64,000 bases of DNA from an uncultured Opitutia bacterium (GCA_937952235.1 CALFZM010000081.1:1-64000), one strand, 5' to 3'; numbered from the stretch's first letter, positions 7,836-16,689 are shown. The notes: generated by a model from the letters alone, not told the origin. A program made the numbers and translations.

Positions 7836-9248
7836 TCAGAAGAACGTGTAGTACTTCCCCTGCGCGAGCCGGTCGATGAGGAGCGCGAGTTCGACGGCGT
7901 GGTAGTCGCCCCACATGCAGGCTTCGCCACAGGGCACCTTGCGGCCGGCCGGCACGTGGTCCCAGCCATTGGGCCGGTGGTAGACGCTATGCAGGAGGAG
8001 GCCCTGATGCTTCTTGTCCGTGGCGAGATACGGCTCGTCGAAGAGTGTGTTGGCGATCGTCAGGCCCGCCTGGAAGTACTTTGCGCCCGCGGCCTTCTCG
8101 CCCTTCGCGGTGAGGTAGGTGCCGAGCCGCAGCAGGCCCTGGGCGGTGATGGCGGCGGCCGAGCTGTCGACCGGCTCGTACGGGTTGAAGGGATCCGCGT
8201 CCTTCTTCGTGTAGTCGCCGAGCTTGTGCGAGTTGAGCGCCATGCTGTCCCAGTAGGGCACGCCGTCGCGCGAGGAATACCCGTCGATGTAATAGTCGCT
8301 GGTGGCGCGGGCGGTTTCGAGGAAGAGGTCGGTCACGGCGCGACGGCCGCCGACCGCGTCGAGGTCGGCGCCCTTCACCGTGTCGAGAAACTCGAGTTGT
8401 TCCGCGTAGCCGCAGATGATCCAGGCGGCGCCGCGGGTCCAGGTGGTGAACGGCGAGTAACCCTGCTGCGAGCTCGGGCAGCGGAACTGGCCGTCATTGC
8501 GGTTGAAGACGCTCTCGTGGGCTACGCGCCCGCGGACGTCGTAGCTGTCGCGACCCTGGCCGAAGAACACGTTGAACCGCGCGGTGGTCGCGGCGTGCTC
8601 GATGGCGCGGTGCAGGAGGTTGATGGGCTTGTCGCCCTCACCCATCAGCGCGTGGCCGAGCTGGTGCGCGACGACGAGCGAGCGCATGGAGCGGATCGTG
8701 TCCGCAAAGAGCGACTGCGGCCCGTTGAACGAATAGATGTAGCCGCTGGGTGCCACGCCCGCGGCACCGGCCACGGGGGACCAGGGTTGCCGGTAGGCGG
8801 TCGGGACATGGCGGGCGGCCTGCACGGCTCCGGATGCCTTCAACGCGATCTCCGTGTAATCGATCTCGCCCTGATCTCGCGCGACCCTGCCCTCGAGGAT
8901 GAGCCGGCGGAGGTTGCCGTACGTGGAGACGTTGTTGAAACCGTGGTCGTGCACGCCGACGTGCGAGACGTGAGACGCCATGTACTTCACGGTCTTCTCG
9001 CGGCCGAGCTTCAGCATCGCCTCGTCGCCGGTGGCGTCGAAATGCAGGAACGCCATGCCGAACTGGAAGCCCTGCGTCCATTCCGTCCACCCGCGCGAGG
9101 TGTACCGCCCCTTGACCGTGAATACCGGCGTGCCCTTCGACGGATCCCACGCGGCGTCGATGGCGCGGATCTTCTGACCGGCGAGTTCGAAGACGCGGGC
9201 GGTTTTCTTGCGCAGCGACTGCGGCGTGAGGCGGGCGTTGATCTTCAT
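7836..9248 (-). CDS. Glycoside hydrolase family 88-like protein
   Basis: A 470-residue alpha/alpha-barrel protein resembling unsaturated glucuronyl hydrolases, which remove the 4,5-unsaturated uronic acid left by polysaccharide lyases. Supporting segments are GWTEWTQGFQFGMAFL near 50, VGVHDHGFNN near 95 (a catalytic Asp is expected in the HDxGF motif) and TTWTRGAAWIICGY near 265, the typical W-x-R-G-x-A-W block. No signal peptide is visible, so it probably acts in the cytoplasm on imported disaccharides. GH105 is a close alternative. It is a single gene, separated from its neighbours by repeats on both sides. A lyase-like (heparinase) gene lies 47 kb away, so a link is only suggestive. Confidence 0.8.
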   Translation of the reverse strand: MKINARLTPQSLRKKTARVFELAGQKIRAIDAAWDPSKGTPVFTVKGRYTSRGWTEWTQGFQFGMAFLHFDATGDEAMLKLGREKTVKYMASHVSHVGVHDHGFNNVSTYGNLRRLILEGRVARDQGEIDYTEIALKASGAVQAARHVPTAYRQPWSPVAGAAGVAPSGYIYSFNGPQSLFADTIRSMRSLVVAHQLGHALMGEGDKPINLLHRAIEHAATTARFNVFFGQGRDSYDVRGRVAHESVFNRNDGQFRCPSSQQGYSPFTTWTRGAAWIICGYAEQLEFLDTVKGADLDAVGGRRAVTDLFLETARATSDYYIDGYSSRDGVPYWDSMALNSHKLGDYTKKDADPFNPYEPVDSSAAAITAQGLLRLGTYLTAKGEKAAGAKYFQAGLTIANTLFDEPYLATDKKHQGLLLHSVYHRPNGWDHVPAGRKVPCGEACMWGDYHAVELALLIDRLAQGKYYTFF

Positions 9249-9315
9249 GGCGGAAAGGGACGGTCACGTTGCCGGGGGCACGGCGGCGAAACAAGAGTGA
9301 ACGGACAGTGGGGCC

Positions 9316-9396
9316 GGTGAAGCAGCCTGCCCTCTGGCTGCGTCCGGGACGCTCGACGCGGCCAGGACCAGCAGCCTGGGGCCAGGCTGCTCCACC
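9316..9396. repeat. GTGGAGC palindromic element, copy 3
   Basis: GGTGAAGCAGCCTGCCCTCTGGCTGC opens the unit and AGCAGCCTGGGGCCAGGCTG with CTCCACC closes it. It lies 27 bp beyond the stop of the M20 peptidase gene. The first hairpin is diverged. Confidence 0.75.
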
Positions 9397-9422
9397 TTGA
9401 GGCGGCGGCGGGGCGCTTTCGC

Positions 9423-10664
9423 CTACCCGTGAAAGGTCGTCATCAGTTGCGCGTAGATCCGGGCGCTGGCGAGCAGCTCCTTCAACCGGGCGCGTTCGTC
9501 GACACCATGTTCGTTCTCGCCACCGGGACCGTAGCCGAGCGTGGGGATCTTCAGGTGGTGCGAGAAGAAATGCATGTCGTTGAAACCGGTCGACACGTTG
9601 AAGTCGGCCCGTTCACCCCGGACCTCGCCTACGCAGGCGGCCATGGCGGCAAAGAACGGATCCTTGGGCGGCGAGAAGCAGGCGAAGTTCTCCGACGTCT
9701 TGTGCACCGTCACCCGGCAGTCCGGGATTCGCCGGGCGGCGGCGGTGATGAAGGCGCGCAGCTCGCGTTCGGCAGCGGCGTGGCTCTCGGCGGGGATGAC
9801 GCGCCGGTCGATCGAGAAACTGGCGAATGCCGGCACCGTGTTGATCTTCGCGCCTTGGCCACAGTGAAACACGCCGCCGAGATTTACCGTCGGCCGCAAT
9901 GGCGCGCCCGAGGGTGTGCGCCAGACGCGCCGCGCCAGCCGGGCCTTGTAGGGCGCGAAGGCCGCGACGAGCGCGGCCATTTTTTCGAGCGCGTTGCTGC
10001 CGGCTTCAGGGCGCGAACCGTGGGCGGCGCGCCCGTGGACGCGGACCTCCAGCCAGAGGGTGCCGTGGTGGCCGCAGCAGACGTGGCGCCCATAGCCGCC
10101 TTCCATCACCACGGCGTAATCGGGCGCTATCGGCGCGTGGGCGACGAGCCAGCCCGCGCCGAGGGCGGAATCCGTCTCCTCGTCGGCGGTGAAGGACACC
10201 TCGATGTTCATCCGGGGCGCCTGGCCGGAGGCACGCACGGCCTCGAGGGCGAGGAGCAGGCTGGCAATCGAGCCTTTCATGTCCGCGGTGCCGCGACCGT
10301 AGATCCACCCGCCGTCGACCTCCCCGCTGAAGGGACTCCCGTGGCGCCACGCGCCCGACACCGGCACCACGTCGTAATGCGCGTTAAAGTGGAGGGTGCG
10401 CCGGGCGCCACGGACGCGCCAGCGGCCCAGCACGTTGAAGCGGGGGTGCCGAGGTTGATCCTCCGGCAAGGTCCGGCGCAGCAGTGAGGCCGGAATGCGG
10501 TATCGCCGCGTCTGCAGTCCGAGGCGGGACAATTCCTGCGCGAGCCAGCCGGTCTGCTCGTCGTAGCGGTCGCCCGGCGGATTAATCGTCGGGATCCGCA
10601 CCATCCGCTGCAGGCGGTGCACGAGGACGTCGGCATGTCGGTCGATGAAGTCGGCGGGCGTCAC
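9423..10664 (-). CDS. M20 family metallopeptidase (ArgE/DapE-like)
   Basis: A 413-residue zinc-dependent amidohydrolase/exopeptidase. Metal-binding motifs are present in order: NAHYDVVP (first His), GRGTADMKGS (bridging Asp), TADEETDS (general-base Glu pair), VMEGG and a C-terminal GGENEHGVDE. The dimerisation lid lies between about 200 and 310. I chose the GTG at 10664 (VTPADFIDRHADVLV) because the open frame upstream is low-complexity Pro/Arg sequence without domain similarity and overlaps the divergent terC leader. Substrate is unclear: acetylornithine, succinyl-diaminopimelate and dipeptides are all possible. No arg or dap gene is adjacent. Confidence 0.85.
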   Translation of the reverse strand: MTPADFIDRHADVLVHRLQRMVRIPTINPPGDRYDEQTGWLAQELSRLGLQTRRYRIPASLLRRTLPEDQPRHPRFNVLGRWRVRGARRTLHFNAHYDVVPVSGAWRHGSPFSGEVDGGWIYGRGTADMKGSIASLLLALEAVRASGQAPRMNIEVSFTADEETDSALGAGWLVAHAPIAPDYAVVMEGGYGRHVCCGHHGTLWLEVRVHGRAAHGSRPEAGSNALEKMAALVAAFAPYKARLARRVWRTPSGAPLRPTVNLGGVFHCGQGAKINTVPAFASFSIDRRVIPAESHAAAERELRAFITAAARRIPDCRVTVHKTSENFACFSPPKDPFFAAMAACVGEVRGERADFNVSTGFNDMHFFSHHLKIPTLGYGPGGENEHGVDERARLKELLASARIYAQLMTTFHG

Positions 10665-10896
10665 GGCGCCAAACCTGCCGGCAGTCTTCGCCCGGCACGA
10701 CGGAAAAAACCTCCCGGGACGGGGCCTGGGAGGTGCGACCACGACCGGGCGACTCCCGCGGCAAGACCGCTCCGGAAGGGGGATGGCCCGCGTCCTAGCA
10801 GGCGGCGGACCGGGGCGCGTGGAACTTTTCCCGATTTTTCGACACGGGTCCGTGTTGTGCGGCGGGGCTTCGCCGCCTTCTTCTTTCCGGTTTTCG

Positions 10897-11934
10897 ATGA
10901 CGTCACTCACGCTCTTTCCCTTGGCGGATTATTGGTGGTTCTATGCCGCCTTCACCGTGGCGGTGATGGGCATGCTGGCGCTCGACCTCGGGGTGTTTCA
11001 CCGGAATGCCCACGCCGTCAGCCTCAAGGAGGCGGGAGGCTGGACCATCACATGGTGCGTGCTCGCGCTCACGTTCTGCTTCGCGTTCTGGCAGTACGCG
11101 CAGTGGAAATTCCCCCAGGACCCGCGTTTGCTGGCCGCCGGTGTCACCGCCGAGGGCGCCGCGGCGCTGGCGCGGCAGAGTGCGCTGGAATTCCTGACCG
11201 GCTACGTGATCGAGCTGTCGCTCTCGGTGGACAACATTTTCGTCTTCGTCGTGGTCTTCAATTTTTTCGGTATCCCGCGCGAGTACCAGCATCGGGTGCT
11301 TTTCTTCGGCATCCTGGGCGCGCTGGTGTTCCGGGTGATCTTCATCTCGCTCGGCGCCGTGCTGATGAAATTCCACTGGGTGATCTGGGTGTTCGGCGGC
11401 TTCCTGATCCTCACCGGCCTCAAGATTCTCTTCGCGCCCGAGAAACCGCTCGATCCCGAGAAGAACCCGCTCCTGCGCATGCTGCGGCGGTTCATCCCCA
11501 TCACGCCCACCTTTCACGGCCAGAAATTCGTCGTGATGCAGAATGGCGTCCGGTACGGGACGCCGCTGCTGGTCGCACTCGCGGCAATCGAGTTCAGCGA
11601 CATCATCTTCGCGGTGGACTCGGTGCCGGCGATCTTCGCCATCACGCGCGAGCCGTTGATCGTCTTCACCTCAAATATTTTCGCGATCCTCGGGCTGCGC
11701 TCGATGTTCTTCCTGCTCTCGGGGGTGATGCACAAGTTCCACTTCCTGAAATACGGGCTCGGCGTGGTGCTGATCTTCGTGGGCCTCAAGATGGCCTGGC
11801 TCAACGAAGCCTTCGGCGGAAAGTTCCCCATCAGCTGGTCGCTGGGCATCATCGCGGGCGTGCTGGGTACCTCGGTGGTGGTCTCGCTGCTCTTCCCGAA
11901 ACCGCTCGATCCGCTCGCCGAGAAGGCAGGCTAG
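10897..11934 (+). CDS. TerC/Alx family integral membrane protein
   Basis: A 345-residue polytopic inner-membrane protein of the TerC family, whose studied members export Mn2+ or load secreted metalloproteins. About eight to nine hydrophobic helices are visible. The two family repeats contain the acidic signature: ELSLSVDNIFVF near 115 and EFSDIIFAVDSVPAIFAI near 235. The ATG at 10897 precedes the first membrane segment; the open frame upstream is not membrane-like. It is divergent from the M20 peptidase gene. The 232-bp leader has a small hairpin, GGCGGGGCTTCGCCGCC, just before the start, but I see no manganese-riboswitch consensus. Confidence 0.9.
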   Translation: MTSLTLFPLADYWWFYAAFTVAVMGMLALDLGVFHRNAHAVSLKEAGGWTITWCVLALTFCFAFWQYAQWKFPQDPRLLAAGVTAEGAAALARQSALEFLTGYVIELSLSVDNIFVFVVVFNFFGIPREYQHRVLFFGILGALVFRVIFISLGAVLMKFHWVIWVFGGFLILTGLKILFAPEKPLDPEKNPLLRMLRRFIPITPTFHGQKFVVMQNGVRYGTPLLVALAAIEFSDIIFAVDSVPAIFAITREPLIVFTSNIFAILGLRSMFFLLSGVMHKFHFLKYGLGVVLIFVGLKMAWLNEAFGGKFPISWSLGIIAGVLGTSVVVSLLFPKPLDPLAEKAG

Positions 11935-11953
11935 GAGCGGATTTCCCTATCGT

Positions 11954-11999
11954 GCAGCCGCTTTCTCGGAGGGCGCTGCGCCGTCAGCGCCGCGGCTGC
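11954..11999. terminator. Nested hairpin between convergent terC-like and exoD genes
   Basis: GGCGCTG/CAGCGCC with a 6-base loop (11972-11991) sits within an outer GCAGCCG...CGGCTGC pairing. There is no T-tract, so it could serve both converging transcripts as a 3' end. The sequence is related to a segment at 36235-36290 and may be a dispersed element. Confidence 0.4.
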
Positions 12000-12054
12000 G
12001 CCGGGCACAGCGCTCCGGATACACCCATGCCCTCCTGAAAGCGCCGGTCGCGCG

Positions 12055-12744
12055 TCACTTCAGCCACGCCCACAGGAATTCCACCGCCTCGACGCCGAAG
12101 ATGCCGAGCGCCGCGAAGAACGCGCCGCTGAGCAGCGTCATGACGTACCCGGCAAGGATGAAGGCGCCGTCGCGCTCCAGCAGCCCCGCGGCGGTGAGCA
12201 GGATGCCCCAGGCGGGCAGGGTGTTGCTGAACGGCACCGGCAGCGGCAGCAGCAGGAGCAGGGCGCACACGACGATCGGCACCGCGTGAAGCCGTTCGCG
12301 CCAGGGCGTGCCCGTGACCCAGAGCAGGCGCGGGCGGAGCATGCGTTCGAAGGCGAGGATGATCTTCCGCGTGATGGCAAAGACCTTGGCGAAGACTTTC
12401 GGCGGGAGCCGCGTGTCGAGGAGCTTTGCCGGCAGCCAGGGTTTCTCCCCCCAGGCCAGCCGCGCGCCGATCAGGGCGATGGTGAGACCGAAGGGCGTGG
12501 ACAGCCCCGGCAGCGGCACCGGCGTCGTGAACGGGAGGGCCAGCAGGAGCAGGAGCAGCAGGTAGCCCCGCCCATGCAGCACGCCGATCACCTCGCGCAG
12601 CGTGACCGTCTCCACCGCGAACTCGCGCAGGATCAGCGCGAACTCCTCCGACAGCTTGCGGGGCTGCCGCAGGTCCGCCGCCGCGATCACGCTGGCGCCC
12701 GCGGGAGAGGGACGGGGGGCTTCAGGTGCCGCGGCGGTGTCCAT
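12055..12744 (-). CDS. ExoD family membrane protein
   Basis: A 229-residue protein of the ExoD family, named for its effect on exopolysaccharide production and alkali sensitivity in Rhizobium; the biochemical role is unknown. Seen: an N-terminal soluble part (KLSEEFALILREF), the conserved LREVIGVLHGRGYLLLLLLLALPF, PVPLPGLSTPFG, a middle AWGEKPWLPAKLLDTRLP, and four or five hydrophobic segments to the C-terminus. The ATG at 12744 lies inside the 3' end of queE (23-bp overlap, different frame), so translation is probably coupled. It is the last gene of the queC-queE-exoD run. Confidence 0.85.
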   Translation of the reverse strand: MDTAAAPEAPRPSPAGASVIAAADLRQPRKLSEEFALILREFAVETVTLREVIGVLHGRGYLLLLLLLALPFTTPVPLPGLSTPFGLTIALIGARLAWGEKPWLPAKLLDTRLPPKVFAKVFAITRKIILAFERMLRPRLLWVTGTPWRERLHAVPIVVCALLLLLPLPVPFSNTLPAWGILLTAAGLLERDGAFILAGYVMTLLSGAFFAALGIFGVEAVEFLWAWLK

Positions 12745-13417
12745 ACAGTTCGATATGCAGCCGGTGCGCGTACCGGTAGCCACGCGCCTTGCACAGCTCG
12801 CCCAGCCAGCCCGCACGGTCGCGCATCCGCTCGAGCGAGGTCGCCTCGGGCATGAGCAGCACCTTGTGGCGCGGCACGTCGCGCTGGAGCGCGGCCAGCA
12901 TGTGCTCGAGCTCGTCGACGTCCTCGGGCCGGGACACGACGAACTTGAACTGGTACGCGTAGCGGTCGATCCACGCGCGCACCACGTCCGGCTGCCATCG
13001 GGTGGCCTCGTGCTTCCGCCGCCACGCGCCATGCGCCACGGGATCCGGCGCCGAGTTGAGCAGCTTGGGCGAAAGCGAGGCGAGGTCGCAGCCGATGCCG
13101 TCGGGCGCCACCGTCGCCGCCGTCTCGATCGTGAGATGGCGGCCCGTGGCCCGCAGGGCCGCGGCGAGCGCGTGGACCTCCTTCGCGATCATCGGCTCGC
13201 CGCCGGTGAGCACGACGTGCCGTGCCGCCGGAAAACGCTCCACCGCGGACACCACCTGGGCCACGGTGCGGATCTCGCCCTCGGGCTGCCACGACGCGTA
13301 CGGCGTGTCGCACCATGCGCAGCGCAGGTTGCAGCCGCTCGTGCGGACGAAAACCGACGGGACGCCGGTGAGTTCGCCTTCGCCCTGGAGCGAATGGAAG
13401 AGTTCCGCGATCAGCAT
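12722..13417 (-). CDS. queE: 7-carboxy-7-deazaguanine synthase
   Basis: A 231-residue radical-SAM enzyme that converts 6-carboxy-tetrahydropterin to 7-carboxy-7-deazaguanine on the way to queuosine. Motifs: SLQGEGELTGVPSVFVR, the cluster cysteines in CNLRCAWCDT (CX3CX2C) and VVLTGGEPM. The start ATG at 13417 overlaps the end of queC by 7 bp, and the end overlaps the exoD-like gene, so the three genes form one tightly packed unit. Confidence 0.95.
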   Translation of the reverse strand: MLIAELFHSLQGEGELTGVPSVFVRTSGCNLRCAWCDTPYASWQPEGEIRTVAQVVSAVERFPAARHVVLTGGEPMIAKEVHALAAALRATGRHLTIETAATVAPDGIGCDLASLSPKLLNSAPDPVAHGAWRRKHEATRWQPDVVRAWIDRYAYQFKFVVSRPEDVDELEHMLAALQRDVPRHKVLLMPEATSLERMRDRAGWLGELCKARGYRYAHRLHIELYGHRRGT

Positions 13418-14106
13418 GACACGTCCGACGGCCGTGCGGGCAGCGCGGGCGTCGCGTCGTACTCCGTCGGATCGGCCAGGCCCGCACGCGCGAACGCCTC
13501 GCGGCGCTCCACGCAGGTGCCGCACTCGCCGCAGTGCCGCTCGCCGCCGCGATAGCACGACCAGGTGCGGCCAAAATCGACGCCCAGTCGCGCGCCCTCG
13601 GCCGCGATCCGCGCCTTGTCGAGCGCGATGAACGGCCGCAGCAGCTCCACGCCCGCATAGGTACCCAGCCGCATGGCGTCAGCCATCGCCCGCATGAAAG
13701 GTTCGCGGCAATCGGGATAGATCGCATGGTCGCCGCCGTGTGCCGCGATCACGAGCCCGCCCGCGCCGATGCTTTCGGCGAAGCCGCAGGCGATCGACAG
13801 CATGATCGCGTTGCGAAACGGCACCACGGTCTGCTTCATGTTTTCCGCCTCGTAATGACCCGAGGGAATCTCGCCGCCGCCCTTCAGCAGGTGCGACGCG
13901 AAGAGCCGCTCGATGAAGTCCAGCCGGATCGTCTCGTGCCGCGCTCCGAACCGCGCCGCGTGCTCCGCCGCGAACGGCAGTTCGCGATGATTGTGCTTCG
14001 CCCCATAGTCGAAACTCACGACGCCCGCGAGGTCATGCTCCCGCGCCGCCCAATGAAGGGCGGTCACCGAATCCATCCCACCGGAGCATAACACGAGCAC
14101 CTGCAT
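13411..14106 (-). CDS. queC: 7-cyano-7-deazaguanine synthase
   Basis: A 231-residue ATP-dependent ligase producing preQ0 from 7-carboxy-7-deazaguanine and ammonia. The N-terminal PP-loop is LCSGGMDSVTA, followed by SFDYGAKHNHRE, PFRNAIMLSIA, GGDHAIYPDCR and the zinc-binding cysteines WSCY..GGERHCGECGTCVERREAF. It is the first gene of the queC-queE-exoD unit. The 122-bp leader shared with the divergent deacetylase gene shows a pyrimidine tract but no preQ1-riboswitch consensus. queD and queF are not in the window. Confidence 0.96.
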   Translation of the reverse strand: MQVLVLCSGGMDSVTALHWAAREHDLAGVVSFDYGAKHNHRELPFAAEHAARFGARHETIRLDFIERLFASHLLKGGGEIPSGHYEAENMKQTVVPFRNAIMLSIACGFAESIGAGGLVIAAHGGDHAIYPDCREPFMRAMADAMRLGTYAGVELLRPFIALDKARIAAEGARLGVDFGRTWSCYRGGERHCGECGTCVERREAFARAGLADPTEYDATPALPARPSDVSC

Positions 14107-14107
14107 T

Positions 14108-14150
14108 GCCTGAGTGCCGCAAAGAGGCGCAGAAAGGGCAAAAAGGAAAA
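14108..14150. repeat. Partial CGCAAAGAGGCGCAGAAAG-type repeat arm
   Basis: GTGCCGCAAAGAGGCGCAGAAAGG resembles one arm of the CAAAGACGCAAAG repeats at 4.1 and 49.5 kb. No clear second arm is seen. It lies in the queC/deacetylase divergent region. Confidence 0.4.
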
Positions 14151-14228
14151 CACCCGACGCCCGCCACCCGGCGGAAGGCCGGGGTTGGCATTCGGGCCGA
14201 AGTCCACACAGTCGGGGGAGAAAATCCC

Positions 14229-15110
14229 ATGGTGATCCTGCACGACCCCCGCTGCGCCGAATACGGCTCCGCGATGCGGCCCGAACAACCGGCCCGCGTG
14301 ATCCGGTCTGCGGCGCACCTGCGGTCGGCGCACCCGGAGTGGACCTGGCGGGTGCCGGACGAGACGCTTGCCACCGACGACGCGCTGTTGCTCGCCCACA
14401 CGGCGGCGCACCTGCAGCGGCTGGCCATGACGCGGGATTTCGATCCGGACACTCCCTACCTGCCCGACATCCCGGTCCATGCGCGGCGCTCCGTGGCCGC
14501 AGCCATCGCCGCCGCGAAGCATGCCGCCAGCAGCCCGCACCATGAGCCGGTCTTCTCGCTCATGCGCCCGCCAGGCCATCACGCGACCGCCACGCGGGCG
14601 ATGGGCTTCTGCTACCTCAACCAGATCGCCGTCGCCGCCCTCTACGCGCAAAAGCACCTGCAGGCCGAGAAGGTGGCCGTGTGGGATTTCGATGCCCACC
14701 ATGGCAATGGCACCGAGGCCATCCTTCAGACCCGCACCCGGGTCTTTTTCGCCTCCGTCCACCAGTATCCCGGATATCCCGGCACCGGCACGCGCGACCT
14801 GGGTCCCACGTTGCGCAACTGGCCCGTCGCCCCCCACCCCCCACGCCCCGAACACATGGCGGCCTTGCGCGCGTCGCTCGATGCCGTGCAGGCCTTCAAC
14901 CCCGATCTGCTGCTCGTTTCCGCCGGCTTCGATGCCTACGCCCGCGATCCCATCACGTCCATGACCCTGGAAGCCGAGGACTTCGCCACGCTCGGCACCT
15001 GGCTGGGCCAGCTCGGCCGGCCCGCCGCCGCCCTGCTCGAAGGCGGATACCACGCCGACCTCCCTTTGTTGATTGATGCGTTCCTAACCGCATGGAATAA
15101 CGCCGCCTAG
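14229..15110 (+). CDS. Histone-deacetylase-fold protein (acetylpolyamine/acetoin-type deacylase)
   Basis: A 293-residue arginase/deacetylase-fold zinc hydrolase. Catalytic motifs are present: RPPGHHATATRAMGFCYLN (His pair near 117), VWDFDAHHGNGT (zinc Asp/His near 155), VSAGFDAYARDP (zinc Asp near 222) and LEGGYH. Bacterial members deacylate polyamines, acetoin-utilisation proteins or other acyl-lysines; the substrate is not known here. The ATG at 14229 follows a purine-rich GGGGGAGAAAA. The RNase D gene begins 8 bp after the stop, so the two are probably cotranscribed. Confidence 0.92.
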   Translation: MVILHDPRCAEYGSAMRPEQPARVIRSAAHLRSAHPEWTWRVPDETLATDDALLLAHTAAHLQRLAMTRDFDPDTPYLPDIPVHARRSVAAAIAAAKHAASSPHHEPVFSLMRPPGHHATATRAMGFCYLNQIAVAALYAQKHLQAEKVAVWDFDAHHGNGTEAILQTRTRVFFASVHQYPGYPGTGTRDLGPTLRNWPVAPHPPRPEHMAALRASLDAVQAFNPDLLLVSAGFDAYARDPITSMTLEAEDFATLGTWLGQLGRPAAALLEGGYHADLPLLIDAFLTAWNNAA

Positions 15111-15118
15111 TCCGACGC

Positions 15119-16300
15119 ATGATTTCCCGCTTCCTTCCGTCACGGCTACGCCGCTTCCTCGGCGTAAATGTGACGTCCCGCCCGCCCGCCTACCAACTGC
15201 TCGACCAGCCCGGCTCCCTGACGCCCTTGCTCGCGGCCCTGGGGGGCGTGCGCGAGGTCGCGCTCGATACGGAGGCGGACAACATGTACCATTACAAGAC
15301 CCGGGTCTGCCTGCTGCAGTTCCTGGTGGGGGAGGAAGTCTTCCTCGTGGACGTGCTGGCGCCCGGGCTGAAGCTCGAACCGCTCTGGAAGGTTCTCGCC
15401 GACAAACATCTGATCATGCACGGCAGCGATTTCGACCTGCGCCTGCTGCACGATCTCTGCCGTTTCCGGCCCCACAGCCTCTTCGACACCATGCTCGCCG
15501 CCCAGCTCCTCGGCGTGCCGCGGTTCGGCCTCGCGGCGCTGCTGGAGCAGCACTTCGGCGTCGCGCTCGACAAGGACGGGCAGAAGGCCAACTGGTCCAA
15601 GCGACCCATCACCCCGAAGCTGCTCAACTACGCCGCGCTCGACGTGTGGCACCTGCCCGCGCTCCGCGACATCCTTAAACGCGAGCTGAAGAAGCTGGGC
15701 CGGCTGCCCTGGCTCGAACAGCAGTGCCAGGCACAAATCGCCGCCGGCTTCGAAGGCTTCGCGCCGCCCACCGAGAACGACTGGCGGATCGGACGCAGCG
15801 AACGGCTCCGCGGCGCCGGCTTGGGTGTGCTGCACGCCGTCTGGCACTGGCGCGAAGCCCAGGCCCAGCGGCTCGACACCCCGCCGTTCAAGGTCTGCGG
15901 CAACACCTTGCTGCTCAAGATGGCCGAGGCCGCCGAATCCGGTGAGAGCGAAGCCACCATCGTCAATGCGATCCACCTCGGCAAACGCCACGAGCGGCTC
16001 GTCGGCTCCCTGTCGGCGGCCGTCCGCGCCGGGCTGGCGCGTGACCCGAAGTCGCTGCCGCGGCGTCCGGGACGCGATCCCAATCACGTCTCGCTTACCC
16101 AGGATGAGATCGAGCTGCAGGACCGGATTCGCGCCGATCGCGACAAGGTGGCGAAAAGCCTGGAGATCGAGCCGACCCTGATCGCCAACCGCGCCCAGCT
16201 CGCCCAGATCGCCCGTCAACCGCGCAACGTCGGCGACATCCTGCTGCCCTGGCAGGCCGAGCTGCTGCGGCAAGGCCCCGCCCTTCAGGCCTGCAAATAG
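15119..16300 (+). CDS. rnd: Ribonuclease D
   Basis: A 393-residue DEDD-family 3'-5' exoribonuclease for tRNA and stable-RNA trimming. The exonuclease domain shows ALDTEADNMYHYKTRVCLLQ (first DxE), GSDFDLRLL (second Asp), LFDTMLAAQLLG and LNYAALDVWHLP (YxxxD). An HRDC-like domain follows from about 225. The first 17 residues (MISRFLPSRLRRFLGVN) are encoded by a hairpin at 15139-15174 and look unlike family N-termini, so the true start may be the GTG at 15170. It is probably cotranscribed with the deacetylase upstream. Confidence 0.92.
   Translation: MISRFLPSRLRRFLGVNVTSRPPAYQLLDQPGSLTPLLAALGGVREVALDTEADNMYHYKTRVCLLQFLVGEEVFLVDVLAPGLKLEPLWKVLADKHLIMHGSDFDLRLLHDLCRFRPHSLFDTMLAAQLLGVPRFGLAALLEQHFGVALDKDGQKANWSKRPITPKLLNYAALDVWHLPALRDILKRELKKLGRLPWLEQQCQAQIAAGFEGFAPPTENDWRIGRSERLRGAGLGVLHAVWHWREAQAQRLDTPPFKVCGNTLLLKMAEAAESGESEATIVNAIHLGKRHERLVGSLSAAVRAGLARDPKSLPRRPGRDPNHVSLTQDEIELQDRIRADRDKVAKSLEIEPTLIANRAQLAQIARQPRNVGDILLPWQAELLRQGPALQACK
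15139..15174. repeat. Hairpin over the 5' end of the RNase D gene
   Basis: GTCAC..TACGCCG, a 6-base loop, then CGGCGTA..GTGAC: stems of 7 and 5 bp with a 3x3 internal loop. The right arm contains the candidate GTG start at 15170. It may be an old 3' hairpin of the deacetylase gene, a dispersed repeat, or a structure that masks the RNase D start. Confidence 0.7.
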
Positions 16301-16373
16301 GGCGTCCCGGTTGCTGTCGGCACTCTTGCGAAACTTTGCCCTCACCCCCAGCGTCCCTCCCCGCCGCCTCCCC

Positions 16374-16628
16374 ATGAAGTCGAAATTCCTCCCCGTCATC
16401 GCCGTCGCCGCGCTGCTGCTTTCCGCCGGTTGCGCCACTCGCAACACGTCGAGCGGAGGCAAGGAGACCACGGTCCTCGGCGGCGCTGTCACGGTGGCGA
16501 GCGACTCCTTCCAGCCGGTAAACCCCGCCACGATCAACACCGACACGTCCAAGCTGGTCGGGAAGTCCGGTCCGTCCGGAAAGAAGGTTTCGCTCTTCTG
16601 GGGGCTGCTTACCTTTAGCGATTATTGA
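16374..16628 (+). CDS. Small lipoprotein of unknown function
   Basis: An 84-residue protein with a lipoprotein signal peptide: MKSKF, a hydrophobic core VIAVAALLL and the lipobox LSAGC, lipidated at about Cys20. The mature part is short and polar (TRNTSSGGKETTVLGG) and ends in KKVSLFWGLLTFSDY, with a hydrophobic, aromatic C-terminus. No domain is recognised. Probably a single gene, starting 74 bp after RNase D. Confidence 0.7.
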   Translation: MKSKFLPVIAVAALLLSAGCATRNTSSGGKETTVLGGAVTVASDSFQPVNPATINTDTSKLVGKSGPSGKKVSLFWGLLTFSDY

Positions 16629-16689
16629 GCGGGAGCGCGCCGGCACGCTTTCCGCGGCCTGCATCGCGGTGCGATCTGAAGGCCTGGTT

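Noticed and set aside
10665..10896. Possible manganese (yybP-ykoY) riboswitch before the TerC-like gene
   Set aside because: Alx/TerC genes often have one, but I could not find the conserved GGGGAGUAG and CUGCCC-type segments in the leader; only a short GC hairpin is present.
14107..14228. preQ1 riboswitch before queC
   Set aside because: No compact C-rich hairpin followed by an A-rich tail in the right place; only a pyrimidine tract.
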